Assembly (NCBI GenBank): GCA_028752905.1
Contig: JAQNBH010000007.1
Coordinates: 45,116,910-45,180,909 of the forward strand
Length of the DNA stretch: 64,000 nt
Direction of reading: 5' to 3'
Source of the DNA: Cladorhizidae sp. MBARI D1340-BT2
Lineage: Eukaryota; Porifera; Demospongiae; Poecilosclerida; Cladorhizidae
A program made the translations under genes and the position numbers. Below are positions 34,652-45,365 of the stretch, piece by piece. The notes below the pieces were generated by a model. It did no database searches. It was given only the letters and a program-made list of their open reading frames with translations, and was not told the origin of the DNA. Positions within the stretch are counted from its first letter, which is position 1, and every line of letters begins with the position of its first letter.

Positions 34652-35912
34652 AAAGGAGAGGTCTCGTGCTGTCACACTGAAGGAGAAGTCTCGTGTTGTC
34701 ACACTGAAGGAGAGGTCTCGTGTTGTCACACTGAAGGAGAGGTCTTGTGTTGTCACACTGAAGGAGAGGTCTCGTGTTGTCACACTGAAGGAGAGCTCTC
34801 ATGTTGTCACACTGAAGGAGAGGTCTCATGTTGTCACACTGAAGGAGAGGTCTCGTGTTGTCACACTGAAGGAGTGGTCTCGTGTTGTCAACCTGAAGGA
34901 GAGGTCTCGTGTTGTCACACTGAAGGAGAGGTCTCATGTTGTCACACTGAAGGAGAGGTCTCATGTTGTCACACTGAAGGAGAGGTCTCGTGTTGTCACA
35001 CTGAAGGAGAGGTCTCGTGTTGTCACACTGAAGGAGAGGTCTTGTGTTGTCACACTGAAGGAGAGGTCTCATTGTTGTCACACTGAAGGAGAGGTCTCGT
35101 GTTGTCACACTGAAGGAGAGGTCTCGTGTTGTCACACTGAAGGAGTGGTCTCATGTTGTCACACTGAAGGAGAGGTCTCATGTTGTCACACTGAAGGAGA
35201 GGTCTCGTGTTGTCACACTGAAGGAGAGGTCTCGTGTTGTCACACTGAAGGAGAGGTCTTGTGTTGTCACACTAAAGGAGAGGTCTCGTGTTGTCACACT
35301 GAAGGAGAGGTCTCGTGTTGTCACACTGAAGGAGAGGTCTCGTGTTGTCACACTGAAGGAGAGGTCTCGTGTTGTCACACTGAAGGAGAGGTCTCGTGTT
35401 GTCACACTGAAGGAGAGGTCTCGTGTTGTCAAACTGAAGGAGAGGTCTTATGTTGTCACACTGAAGGAGAGGTCTCATGTTGTCACACTGAAGGAGAGGT
35501 CTCATGTTGTCACACTGAAGGAGAAGTCTCATTGTTGTCACACTGAAGGAGAGGTCTCGTGTTGTCACACTGAAGGAGAGGTCTCGTGTTGTCACACTGA
35601 AGGAGAGGTCTCGTGTTGTCACACTGAAGGAGAGGTCTCGTGTTGTCAACCTGAAGGAGAGGTCTCGTGTTGTCAACCTGAAGGAGAGGTCTCATGTTGT
35701 CACACTGAAGGAGAGGTCTCGTGCTGTCACACTGAAGGAGCGGTCTCGTGTTGTCACACTGAAGGAGAGGTCTCGTGTTGTCACACTGAAGGAGAGGTCT
35801 CGTGTTGTCACACTGAAGGAGAGGTCTCGTGTTGTCACACTGAAGGACAGGTCTCATGTTGTCACACTGAAGGAGAGGTCTCGTGTTGTCACACTGAAGG
35901 AGAGGTCTTATG
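34652..35912 (+). repeat. 27-bp minisatellite, about 46 units
   Basis: Units contain TGTTGTCACACTGAAGGAGA and GGTCTCG. At 9 codons per unit several frames on both strands remain open (SCCHTEGEV on +, RPLLQCDNT on -). A few units carry one extra T or AACCTG in place of ACACTG. Non-coding tandem array. Confidence 0.95.
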
Positions 35913-35924
35913 TCAAGCCCATGA

Positions 35925-37920
35925 GTCATGGGTTTGTTGAGAATGTTGAGATCACCTGACTACATTATTAGTTATGGCTGAAATGAGTGAGTTCAGTGCT
36001 TGATTCTGAAGATGACTCATGGGCTTGAATGAACTTGGCTGAAATTGTAGTTTGACCCATTCATTGTCCACTTTAATTTGGCTAGCTATGCTATTCAGAT
36101 TCAATCACTTTCTTGATAATAATTTACTCTCTCGACAATTCCTGCTGAAAGCGATACACATCTAGCCAAAAGAGTCATTATTGAGAAAGTGATTGTGATC
36201 TGAATAGCATAGCAAAAGCAAGGAACCTACTGATACAAATTTTACAACGAAAGCTTAGCTACTTTAAGCATAGGCATGGCAAACATCTCAACTGTCCCTC
36301 ATTAACAGACTATTGCTTGCTGCTTACTTCACTTTTGGTTTCATACCCTTCACTGTTAGTTTTGGCTGAAGATTCCTTTGATGTTGTTAATCCTAGCCAC
36401 ACAGAGGAATCAATCTTAAATGGTGCCACACTGTTGTGGTTTCTCTGCAGCCATCATTGCACCAGAGCATTGCAAGGAGGTATACAAATCATTGTAGAGA
36501 TTCCTGAAGACTTCATAGCTAGAGCTGCAGGCCTGCTCCTCACAAATCTATAGCCACCTGCTTAGCTACGAGTTATAAGTCAGTCGAAACAACAACAGAA
36601 CAAGCAAAATAGTGTGAAACTTCACCCATAGCCAGTCCCAATTCTTGCTCTCTATGGACATAAACATCATGCCAGTCCATTCATACATCATACTTTCATA
36701 GCAAGTGGCCCTTGACTAATATGCTTGTAAGTACGCAAAGCTTGCATTACACTGGGCACTAAATACCAGCATAATGTACTGAGTCCAAGAAGGCTAGATT
36801 TGTCCCCTTGCTATTGGTATTTGTACCAGTAAGAAGGAAATAAATTTTAAACACAAAAACTAGTTTTTAGTTGAGCGGATAAATTCCTGCAACTGAAGAT
36901 AGATGAGTAACAATAGCAGATTTACTACCAGAGAATCCTTTCTAGTGCACACTTTATTTTCTTTGTGTGGAAGCCTGGTTGGTACTGCATAGTGTATAGA
37001 CATTCTCCGGCACAAGTTGCTAAGCAGCCATTTCTTATGGTGTGATGCAGATCAAGATCAAAGGGCTTGCTGACACCATGCAAAGGTCAATGACAAAGAT
37101 CACACGAGTTCTCTCCACCCACTTCAATTGCTCTCTACTATATCTATGATGACATGCGTAACTAACCACCCATGCATCTTCTGCCTATGAAACTGGATCT
37201 AGCTAATGTCCCATGACACAACCATCTCACTAAGACCACTCCTTTTCTTTTCCAGCACATCGATCTCCTGTGACATGTGCATGATTTTCCTCATACAAAG
37301 AAAGCAAGTTTCAATGTCCCATCTAGTCCGCTGCAAGCCATAATTCCAAACTCCAATTTACACGCACCTCTCCTACCACAAATGTGGGCAGGGCACTATA
37401 AGGTAAGAATACTAATACACGAAGCAGATTTTCAGTATGCAATAAGTATGAAAATCAGACCAACGTCTAGATGACAACTACTATCACCTAATGCAATAGT
37501 GTATGTCGGGACACAGTATCAGGTCAAGCAACTGTAGGACAGGAAGCTAAACTAAACAGAAGCAAGGAGAGTCGGTCAAGGCAAAGCCACAACAAAGTTG
37601 TCAGGACTTAGTCGAAGACATCATGTTAGTTGACATTACGATGACTTTCTCGATAATTAACTTGTCTAATGATATTGTGAGATGATTCAATACTAGGATT
37701 CTAATATGGATCTTCAGCCGACACTGAGGCAGCATCAACAACAACAGAGCCATCCAGAGCATTTGCCTTCTGGTTTTCTTGGTTTAAACTTGAGATGAAG
37801 AGGTCAGCATCATGCAGTAGCTCATTATTTCCCTTAATATAGTGTTAACCACAAGAAATATATTGACGAAATATTTAAGAGAATCGTGCCAAGACATGCC
37901 TGCTGGTTGCTCTATTAGTC
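35925..37920. other. Low-repeat stretch without recognisable genes
   Basis: Two short open stretches (36317-36553 and 37277-37474, both +) have no recognised domain and could be chance. A hairpin lies at 36073-36215 and family B and C repeat pieces lie at 37620-37745. CTGCAGCC|ATC-like splice words occur but no gene model could be built. Confidence 0.5.
36073..36215. repeat. Hairpin/MITE-like inverted repeat
   Basis: GCTATGCTATTCAGATTCAA near 36088 pairs with TTGTGATCTGAATAGCATAG near 36192, and the pairing continues into CACTTTCTTGATAAT / ATTATTGAGAAAGTG. The arms are about 35 bp and the loop about 65 bp. No clear target duplication. Confidence 0.7.
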
Positions 37921-37924
37921 GCCA

Positions 37925-38225
37925 CTGCCTGGCCCTAGCCCTAGCCATTGCCCTTGGCCCCAGCCACTGCCCTGGCCCTAGCACTAGCCACTGCCATAGC
38001 CCTAGCCACTGTCCCACTTCCATGGCCCTAGCCCTAGCCACTGCCCTAGCCCTAGCCACTCTGGCCCTAGCCACTGCCATGGCCCTAGCCCTAGCCACTG
38101 CCCTGGCCCTATCCCTAGCCACTTCTGGCCCTAGCCACTGCCCTGGCCCTAGCCCTAGCCACTGCCCCTAGTCCTAGCCACTCTGGTCCTAGCCCTAACC
38201 ACTGCCGTGGCCCTAGCCCTAGCCA
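37925..38225. repeat. CCCTAG-rich low-complexity repeat
   Basis: Irregular runs of CCCTAGCCCTAGCCACTGCC. Shorter tracts of the same word occur near 350-420, 5110-5200, 7725-7750 and 8670-8700. The minus-strand open stretch (ARARAVARARA) is a by-product. Confidence 0.92.
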
Positions 38226-38244
38226 TTCCCCTTCGCTCAAGAGA

Positions 38245-38410
38245 TAGATCTCCTTCTTTGCTCTCTCTCAATACTAAAAATGTTGCCACGGTAACTATGC
38301 CAAAGTTCCTTAGCAGGGGTGGTGTCCTTGAAAATTAGCACATGTGAATTTGCTGCAGGTGTGGCTTCTGATTGGCAAGTTCTATATTTGGTTGCGGGCA
38401 AAAGGAAGAA
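38245..38410 (+). repeat. Dispersed repeat family A, partial copy
   Basis: CTCTCTCAATACTAAAAATG, then ACTATGCCAAAGTTCC, GGTGTCCTTGAAAA, GTGGCTTCTGATTGGCAAGT and TTTGGTTGCGGGCAAAAGGA follow family order in diverged form. Confidence 0.6.
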
Positions 38411-38589
38411 AGGGAAAAAACTGGAGATGGCATGACCCACCCCAGCACCAGGACCCCAATGTAATCAATCACCACCAATGACTTCAGTCTCCGAGACCCC
38501 ACCAGAAAAGCAGCCATGATATCCACTGCAGAACCACCTCAGGAATACACAGATACAGAGGACAACAGCAGCAAAGGACTGTTCCCCTC

Positions 38590-39060
38590 ATCCTAAACCA
38601 CTGATCAAAATCCTGACCCCCTACCAGCAGCAAGCCCTGGAACTGGGGCTGCATAACATTTGCTCCCTCTCACACCAGGAAATCCAATCTCGCAGAAGAG
38701 TTTCCCAAGTATGTAAGAAATTGCACTTGATCCCACAACCACCTCACAACAACAGGAGTGCTCACCTGCCAGAGGCTATCAGGCAGAGAGAGAATCCAAA
38801 CCGTCGAGGAAGAACTCAAAGCCATGGAGCTGGGAAAGTAGCTACACTTCAGTGCCACTCAGGAAATAAACTGGACGACTCTAGTCATCAAACAAGCAGA
38901 CAAAGGCACTTGCATTACGCTTGTAGACAAAGAGCAGTGCATCAGGGAAGGAAAAGAGCACCTCCAGCACATCAGTGTGTACAAGCAGATCAACAAGGAC
39001 TACACAAATACCATCAAAATCAACAGGATGCTCAAGACTGGCTCGATCAACACAGGATCA
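38590..39060 (+). pseudogene. Penelope-like reverse transcriptase N-terminal fragment
   Basis: Frames on the + strand read LTPYQQQALELGLHN near 38615 and, further on, VIKQADKGTCITLVDKEQCI with VYKQINKDYT near 38885-39000. The pattern ADKG-x4-V-D-x2-YI ... Y-x4-D is the start of the Penelope-like element RT, with the L(S/T)P-x-Q-x3-L-x-x-GL motif before it. Several frameshifts separate the words, so the fragment is dead. It ends where the 43-mer array begins. A second, minus-strand Penelope remnant lies at 47132. Confidence 0.72.
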
Positions 39061-39120
39061 ACCAACACCTCGGTCTCTTAGCAACTTCAACTGCTAACTC
39101 TTTCCAATTAGGAGCCACAC

Positions 39121-39987
39121 CAACGTGTGGCTATACATATGTAGTGACACAGCTACAGGTGACCTTAGCATGGCTATACCTATGTAGTGACACAGCTACA
39201 GGTGACCTTAGCATGGCTATACCTATGTAGTGACACAACTACAGGTGACCTTAGCATGGCTATACCTATGTAGTGACACAGCTACAGGTGACCTTAGCAT
39301 GGCTATACCTATGTAGTGACACAGCTACAGGTGACCTTAGCATGGCTATACCTATGTAGTGAGACAGCTACAGGTGACCTTAGCATGGCTATACCTTGTA
39401 GTGACACAGCTACAGGTGACCTTAGCATGGCTATACCTATGTAGTGACACAGCTACAGGTGACCTTAGCATGGCTATACCTATGTAGTGACACAGCTACA
39501 GGTGACCTTAGCATGGCTATACCTATGTAGTGACACAGCTACAGGTGACCTTAGCATGGCTATACCTATGTAGTGACACAGCTATAGGTGACCTTAGCAT
39601 GGCTATACCTATGTAGTGACACAGCCACAGGTGACCTTAGCATGGCTATACCGACACAACTACAGGTGACCTTAGCATGGCTATACCTATGTAGTGACAC
39701 AGCCATAGGTGACCTTAGCATGGCTATACCTTGTAGTGACACAGCTACAGGTAACCTTAGCATGGCTATACCTATGTAGTGACACAGCCACAGGTAACCT
39801 TAGCATGGCTATACCTATGTAGTGACACAGCTACAGGTGACCTTAGCATGGCTATACCTATGTAGTGACACAGCTACAGGTGACCTTAGCATGGCTATAC
39901 CTATGTAGTGACACAGCTACAGGTGACCTTAGCATAGCTATACCTATGTAGTGACACAGCTACAGGTGACCTTAGCATGGCTATACC
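39121..39987. repeat. 43-bp minisatellite, left part
   Basis: About 20 units with CAGCTACAGGTGACCTTAGC and ATGGCTATACCTATGTAGTG. Several units lack CCTATG or the GTAGTG segment. The array is interrupted at ...GGCTATACC by the gypsy element and resumes after it. Confidence 0.95.
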
Positions 39988-40126
39988 TGTATGATATCGA
40001 TAACTGCTAGACTAACTACTGACTTACCTCACGTGATGTGCGATCATGCATACATATACATACTTACATTATGCACGTGATTGTCATTATTGTATCGTTC
40101 GATTATTGCCAGAGCAATCTCTTACA
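39988..40126 (+). repeat. Gypsy 5' LTR
   Basis: 139 bp starting TGTATGATATCG and ending GCAATCTCTTACA. It differs from the 3' LTR at five positions (near GACTTACC/AACTAACC, CACG/CACA, GTGC/GTGT, GTCATT/GTAATT), about 3.6 percent. LTRs this short are at the low end for the group. Confidence 0.95.
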
Positions 40127-40145
40127 TGGCGCTGCTAACAGGGTA
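40127..40145 (+). other. Gypsy primer-binding site candidate
   Basis: TGGCGCTGCTAACAGGGTA follows the LTR without a gap and begins TGG, the complement of the tRNA CCA end. The tRNA identity was not assigned. Confidence 0.65.
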
Positions 40146-40293
40146 CCAAACCTGAGGAAGAAACCCGTCTAGAGCTCAATCAGTCTCTCTTGGAATCTTC
40201 CTGCACTCTTCCATGGCCTAGAGCCTTTCGTCTCAGCCATCTGGCAATTCTTCGACTACTACTCAACTCGCTGCTTTTTCCTGTCTATTAGTC

Positions 40294-40854
40294 ATGCCCT
40301 ACACGTTCCGCGCTGGGGATCTCCCAAGGATTGATCTCGATGTCGACAGGGGATCTGATTTTCTGGCATGGGAGAAACAGTGGAATTCTTATATGATTCT
40401 CTCTGGCCTAGCTGGATCGGAGGCCGCCATCAAGGTACACACCCTCCAGTTTTGCATGTCACGTGCGACTCTCACCATAGTGGACAACCTCGGTCCCCAG
40501 AGAGCTGATCAAGCTCAGATCATTGCTGGCCTGAAGCAGTATGTCCAGGGACGGATCAACGAAACCGTTGAGCGCCGTAGCTTCAGGCAACGCAAACAGG
40601 CATCAGGTGAAACCTTTGATGACTATCTCGTTTCACTCAGAGAACTGGCTAAAACCTGCAATTTCTGTGACAACAAATGCCTCCAGAACAGCCTACGTGA
40701 TCAGCTGGTGGAAGGTGTAGTGGACACGGATACTGTCCAGGATCTCCTCAAGGAGCAGAACTTAACTTTGGAGAATGCCATAAAAATTTGTCGGGCCATG
40801 GAGGCTGCCAAGAAGGAGTTGCACACGAGGTCAGATGTATCCTGCTCTGCCTAG
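40294..40854 (+). CDS. Gypsy gag (matrix/capsid-like part)
   Basis: This 186-codon ORF starts MPYTFRAGDLPRIDLDVDRG and has the capsid-like words FLAWEKQWNSYMI, RSFRQRKQASGETFDDYLVS and LREQL-like LRDQLVEGVVD, as in Ty3/gypsy Gag. Gag forms the particle that carries element RNA. It ends at TAG 40852, before the zinc knuckles, which follow in the downstream sequence. The stop may be a mutation or part of the programmed gag-pol boundary; from one copy this cannot be decided. It is the only intact gene of the element. Confidence 0.85.
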   Translation: MPYTFRAGDLPRIDLDVDRGSDFLAWEKQWNSYMILSGLAGSEAAIKVHTLQFCMSRATLTIVDNLGPQRADQAQIIAGLKQYVQGRINETVERRSFRQRKQASGETFDDYLVSLRELAKTCNFCDNKCLQNSLRDQLVEGVVDTDTVQDLLKEQNLTLENAIKICRAMEAAKKELHTRSDVSCSA

Positions 40855-40924
40855 ATTCTGCCTCATATAAGTGCTGTCAGTAGGTATAAGCAGTCCAAGG
40901 GCAAGAAAGCTCTTGCATCACCCA

Positions 40925-41470
40925 CGGTAGGCTCTGGTGCTTGCCGTGGTTGTGGCCAGGCGGAGCACCTTGAGGGCCGTCGCACATCCTGTCCTGCCTT
41001 CAGGTCAGTCTGCAGCCACTATGGGAGAACAGGTCATTACCACACTGTCTGCCTCCAGAAGTCCAAGTCCAGCAACCCTTGTGCTAGATGCCACGAGGAG
41101 CTGCCTCCACGCACCAATAGTCTCCATCTCTGTGGTCCTCAGCTGGTTGGTGCTCCAAGGATACGCCTCTCCAGCGGTATGTCTGTCTGTCGACCACACT
41201 GACCCTGCTCCCACGCTCACGGTCCACGTACAGGCTTTGAACGGTCAGGCCACTGTTGAGGTTCTCCCTGACTCTGGCGCCGATATCAGTGCTGCTGGCA
41301 TCGATTTCCTGACCAACTTCAATGAGCATGTTCCCAACCTCCTGCCCTCCGATGTCAGGCCTCGTGCCATACCCTGGTTACACTCCAGTAGGGTAAGACT
41401 AGTGCATACGCACCCTGGTTACACTCCAGTAGGTGAAGACAAGAATGGGAATATTCTGTCCCATTGGTAG
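40925..41470 (+). pseudogene. Gypsy zinc-knuckle region and aspartic protease
   Basis: A frame over about 40940-41055 reads a cysteine-rich segment, CRGCGQAEHLEG, CPAF and CSHYGRTGHYHTVC. In the last one the second Cys of the CCHC knuckle is Tyr (TAT). Another frame (from 40937, 177 codons) then carries the protease with the catalytic DSGAD at about 41273-41287, preceded by VHVQALNGQATVEVL. The knuckles and protease are therefore in different frames, a sign of an indel between them. A short duplicated CACCCTGGTTACACTCCAGTAGG word occurs twice at 41375-41435. Confidence 0.8.
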
Positions 41471-42327
41471 TCTCAAGGCTATCATTAGTGTTGGGAATCG
41501 CTCGGTGGAGGACAACTTCCACATCTATAGGTGCGTTTCAGGAGCTCTCCTTTCCTGGAAGACTGCCAAGCATCTTGGCATCCTCCCAGCCAAGTACCCA
41601 CAACCCCTTCCGGAGACGCAGTCTTCTGTCCTGTCCATCCACGAGTCTGGCCCTCAGGTTCTGGATCACACTTATCCACGTTCTAAAGAGGAAATTTTCA
41701 AGGAGTTTCCAACCGTGTTCGACGGCCAGATCCGGACAATGCCTGGTGAGACATTTAAAATAGTAATGACTAAAGATGCTAAACCATTCTGTGTCAATGC
41801 ACCTCGAACCCTACCCTATGCATACTTGGACCGACCAAGCATGAGCTTGAGCTGCTTGAGTCACAGGGCATCATCGCTAAGCAGACAGAGCCCACAGACT
41901 GGTGTGCGCCCATTGTTGTGGCACGAAAAAAGAACTCTGACCGCATTCGGCTTTGCGTGGACTTCTCACACCTCAACCGCTTCGTTAAGCGAGAAAGGTT
42001 TCAGTCTACACCTCCAGCAGTAGCGGTTGCCACATCCAGAGCGAATACTTCACAGTCTTTGATGCCTTCAAGGGGTATCACCAGTGCCCTTTGGACAATG
42101 AGAGTCAGCTCCTGACCACTTTCATTACACCCCTCAGACTCTACAAGTTCTTTCGTGCACCTTATGGTCTCTCCTCCATCAGCGAACACTATGACCATCA
42201 GATGTACGAGGCCTTCCAAGGCCTTACTCACTTCCGCCGCGTTGTGGATGATGTCCTAATCTATGACGAAGATCCTGCCAGTCATGTCGACCATGTCCGC
42301 CAATTCTTACAGCGGTGTGAGGAATGA
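41433..42327 (+). pseudogene. Gypsy reverse transcriptase (frameshifted)
   Basis: The region opens with a linker (GALLSWKTAKHLGILPA), then FPTVFDGQIRTMPGE and KPFCVNAPRTLPYA. After a frameshift near 41840 the RT fingers read RIRLCVDFSHLNRFVKRE, and after another change near 42010 FDAFKGYHQCPLDNESQLLT and the palm VVDDVLIYDEDP, where the two catalytic Asp are kept and the usual Tyr is Val. The segment ends in TGA at 42325, after which the frame simply continues (ISLNRDKFKFCQGSIEFAGF). The breaks are described from this copy only. Confidence 0.88.
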
Positions 42328-43878
42328 GGCATTTCTCTTAACCGTGACAAATTCAAGTTTTGTCAAGGAAGCATTGAATTTGCTGGTTTTCATCTCTCCA
42401 CTGATGGCTACCGCATTAGTGATGACATCACACAAGCCATCAGTAGCTTCCCTACACCGTCCAGGAGAATGGATCTCCGGTCCTTCTTTGGTCTCGTCAA
42501 CCAACTCGCTGGAAGTTCAGATGCTATTAGCCCAGTACTCTCTCCTCTCCGCCCTCTCCTTAGTAGCAAAAATGATTTCCTTTGGGACTCTACCCACACT
42601 GATGCCTTTCTCAAGGCCAAGGAAATATTGACCACTGCTCCCACACTGGCATTCTATGATATCTCTCGACCCACACGGCTCCTCACTGATGCAAGTCTCC
42701 TTGGGCTCGGATTCGTCCTTCAGCAACAACACCACGGAGAATGGAAACTCACCCAGGCTGGCTCCCGTTTTCTCACAGATGCGGAGACTCGCTATTCTGT
42801 CATAGAACTTGAGCTTCTCGCAGTGGCATGGGCCACTAAGAAATGCCGCATCTTCCTTTCGGGCCTGCCCACGTTCACTGTCATTACTGACCACAATCCG
42901 CATCGACTAGATGAGATTGAGAACCCTCATCTTCAGAGGCTCTGCACGCACCTTTTTGCATACAACTTCATCACAAAGTGGCAGAAGGGCAGAGACAATG
43001 ATCCAGCAGATGCTCTCTCACATCATCCCTGCTCCCAGCCCAATCCTGGTGAGGACATGGCCGAGTTTGACATTGACGTCCACACCTCCCTATCCTCTAT
43101 CAGATGCCTGCAGTCTTCTGAGCTACGGGCTATGCACGAGGGTAACCTCCGTCTTCAAGAGCTCCACAGCCATACTTACAATGACCATGAGTACCAGGAA
43201 CTCCTTCACCTCGTTCAGGCTGGATTCCCTGACCATAAGGGTGGCCTTCCTCCCAACCTGAAAAGGTTCTGGGGTTCAAGGGACCACTTCAGTGTAGATG
43301 ATGGCCTCCTAGTCTATGGCTGTCGCCTCTTTATTCCCTCCACATTCCGTCCCACTATCCTTGAGCGACTCCACGAGGCCCATCAAGGTGTCACCAGGTC
43401 AAAGGACAGAGCTCGGCTAACAGTCTACTGGCCTGGCATTGATCGCGACATTGAATTGTACATTGCTGATTGCAAGCTCTGCCAGGACTCTCTTCCATCA
43501 CATCCCCGTGAGCCGATCATCACCAAGACACGTCCATCACGCCCATTCCAGCAGATCGCCATGGATTTCGCATACCATGGAGGTCGGTACTTTCTCGTGG
43601 TGGTTGATTGCCTCACTGACTGGCCGCATATCTTCCCAATGTGTGTTAACACCACGTCAACCCATACCATTGATGTTGTGCGTGACCTGTTTTGCTGCAT
43701 GGCCGCTCCGGACATTCTCTGGTCCGATGGCGGACCTCAGTTCACATCCAACAAGTTTGAAGTTTTCTTAAGGAGCTGGGGAGTTCATCATATAATATCC
43801 AGTCCGCACTATCCTCAGAGCAATGGCAAGGCTGAGTCCACTATCAAATCGATGAAGCAACTCATCAAAGCTGCCTAG
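42328..43878 (+). pseudogene. Gypsy RT thumb, RNase H and integrase core
   Basis: This is the longest open piece of pol. RNase H residues are visible as LLTDAS, VIELELLAV, TDHNP and NDPADALSHHP. The integrase zinc finger reads LHEAHQGVTRSKDRAR ... CKLCQD. The DDE core reads MDFAYHGGRY, WSDGGPQFTSNKF and PQSNGKAESTIKSM, so all three acidic residues are present. Integrase inserts the cDNA and makes the 5-bp target duplication seen here. The frame stops at TAG 43876, inside integrase, and resumes directly after it. Confidence 0.9.
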
Positions 43879-44442
43879 AGGCGCCGCTCAGTCGACCAGG
43901 ACATCCTCTCCCGATCTCTGCTGCAGTATAGGAACACACCCTGTAAGAGAGACTGCATGTCACCAGCACAGAAACTTTACGGACACCCGGTTCAGGACTC
44001 CCTCCCTGCACACAGATGGTCCTTTGTCCCTGAATGGCAACGTCCCATTGACACTGAGCATGCCGATGATGTCCTTCAGAAATCCGAGTACTTTTATGAC
44101 CAGCACGACCACTCTCTTCATGACTTGGAGCCTGGTGCACATGTCGCTATCCAGAACCCGGACTCCAAAGCCTGGGACATTTATGGCACAGTAACTGCAA
44201 TCAGTCCAAACCGTCGGTACTTCATTCGCACACAGTCTGGCCGAGTGATGGTCCGCAACCGTCGTTTCCTCCACAAGAGGACAGCTCTCTCAGTCCATGC
44301 ACCTGCTGTTCTCACTCCAGTCCCACAGGAACTTCAGCAGAACATTGTGCCACCTCCAGCTCTTGCCCAGGCTACCCCACGTCACTCTGGACGTGAGATA
44401 CACCGACCTACTAGACTCATTGAGGATGACACCTGGCCCTAG
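43879..44442 (+). pseudogene. Gypsy integrase C-terminal part
   Basis: In the same frame as the upstream integrase, it reads DILSRSLLQYRNTPC and MSPAQKLYGHPVQDSLPAH (the conserved YRNTP and SPA..L.GR motifs), then LEPGAHVAIQNPDSKAWDIY, a GPY-like module, and a basic RNRRFLHKR stretch. It ends RLIEDDTWP before the purine tract. It is separated from the core only by the TAG at 43876. Confidence 0.85.
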
Positions 44443-44472
44443 TCAAGATGCTGTGACCCTGCACATCATCTT

Positions 44473-44481
44473 GGGGGGAGA
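44473..44481 (+). other. Gypsy polypurine tract
   Basis: GGGGGGAGA lies immediately before the TG of the 3' LTR, as needed to prime plus-strand synthesis. Confidence 0.8.
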
Positions 44482-44620
44482 TGTATGATATCGATAACTG
44501 CTAGACTAACTACTAACTAACCTCACATGATGTGTGATCATGCATACATATACATACTTACATTATGCACGTGATTGTAATTATTGTATCGTTCGATTAT
44601 TGCCAGAGCAATCTCTTACA
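44482..44620 (+). repeat. Gypsy 3' LTR
   Basis: 139 bp, TGTATGATATCG to GCAATCTCTTACA, five differences from the 5' LTR. It is followed at once by ATACC, the target duplication, and then by the next 43-mer unit. Confidence 0.95.
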
Positions 44621-45205
44621 ATACCTATGTAGTGACACAGCTACAGGTAACCTTAGCATGGCTATACCTATGTAGTGATGACACAGCTACAGGTGACCTT
44701 AGCATGGCTATAGCATGTAGTGACACAGCTACAGGTAACCTTAGCATGGCTATACCTATGTAGTGACACAGCTACAGGTGACCTTAGCATGGCTATACCT
44801 ATGTAGTGATGACACAGCTACAGGTGACCTTAGCATGGCTATACCTATGTAGTGACACAGCTACAGGTGACCTTAGCATGGCTATACCTATGTAGTGATG
44901 ACACAGCTACAGGTGACTTAGCATGGCTATACCTATGTAGTGATGACACAGCTACAGGTAACCTTAGCATGGCTATACCTATGTAGTGACACAGCCACAG
45001 GTAACCTTAGCATGGCTATACCTATATAGTGACACAGCTACAGATAACCTTAGCATGGCTATACCTATGTAGTGACACAGCTACAGGTAACCTTAGTGTG
45101 GCTATACCTATGTAGTGACACAGCCACAGATAACCTTAGCATGGCTATAGTAATACCATGTAGTGACACAGCTACAGGTAACCTTAGAGTGGCTATACAT
45201 ATGTA
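44621..45205. repeat. 43-bp minisatellite, right part
   Basis: About 13 units continue the array split by the gypsy element. Several units here carry an additional TGA (GTAGTGATGACACAG) not seen in the left part, so the two halves differ in their variants. Confidence 0.94.
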
Positions 45206-45365
45206 GAGATACATAGAGACTTTTGAGCTGACAAGGCAGAATAAACTTGTCCACAAAACTCGACTTGCAGTCTCGTCTAATACCACAGCCAAAATAAAGT
45301 AGTCCCCCAAATCTAATTTGTAGCCTCACCTGCACAAGAGCAACTCCCTACAACAACAATAGGGC

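Larger units (their letters stand above)
39988..44620 (+). mobile_element. Ty3/gypsy LTR retrotransposon, complete but mutated
   Basis: The element is 4633 bp with 139-bp LTRs (TG...CA), a tRNA-type primer site right after the 5' LTR, gag, zinc knuckles, protease, RT, RNase H, integrase and a purine tract GGGGGGAGA before the 3' LTR. ATACC flanks both sides as a 5-bp target duplication. Domain order PR-RT-RH-IN defines the Ty3/gypsy group; the gag and pol resemble invertebrate K02A2.6-like elements. Gag is open, but pol is broken by at least one frameshift in the protease-RT region, another near 41840, a TGA at 42325 and a TAG at 43876. The copy is non-autonomous now. It sits inside the 43-mer array in + orientation. 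Confidence 0.95.

Noticed and set aside
34745..35546. Cys-His rich repeat protein (SCCHTEGEV)
   Set aside because: A by-product of the 27-mer array; the minus strand is just as open (RPLLQCDNT), and frames break at the extra-T units.
36317..36553. 78-codon ORF with a hydrophobic start as a small secreted protein
   Set aside because: No family similarity, no splice context or neighbours to support it; plausible chance ORF in unique sequence.
37784..38122. Arg/Ala-rich protein on the minus strand
   Set aside because: Translation of the CCCTAGCCCTAGCCACTG low-complexity tract.
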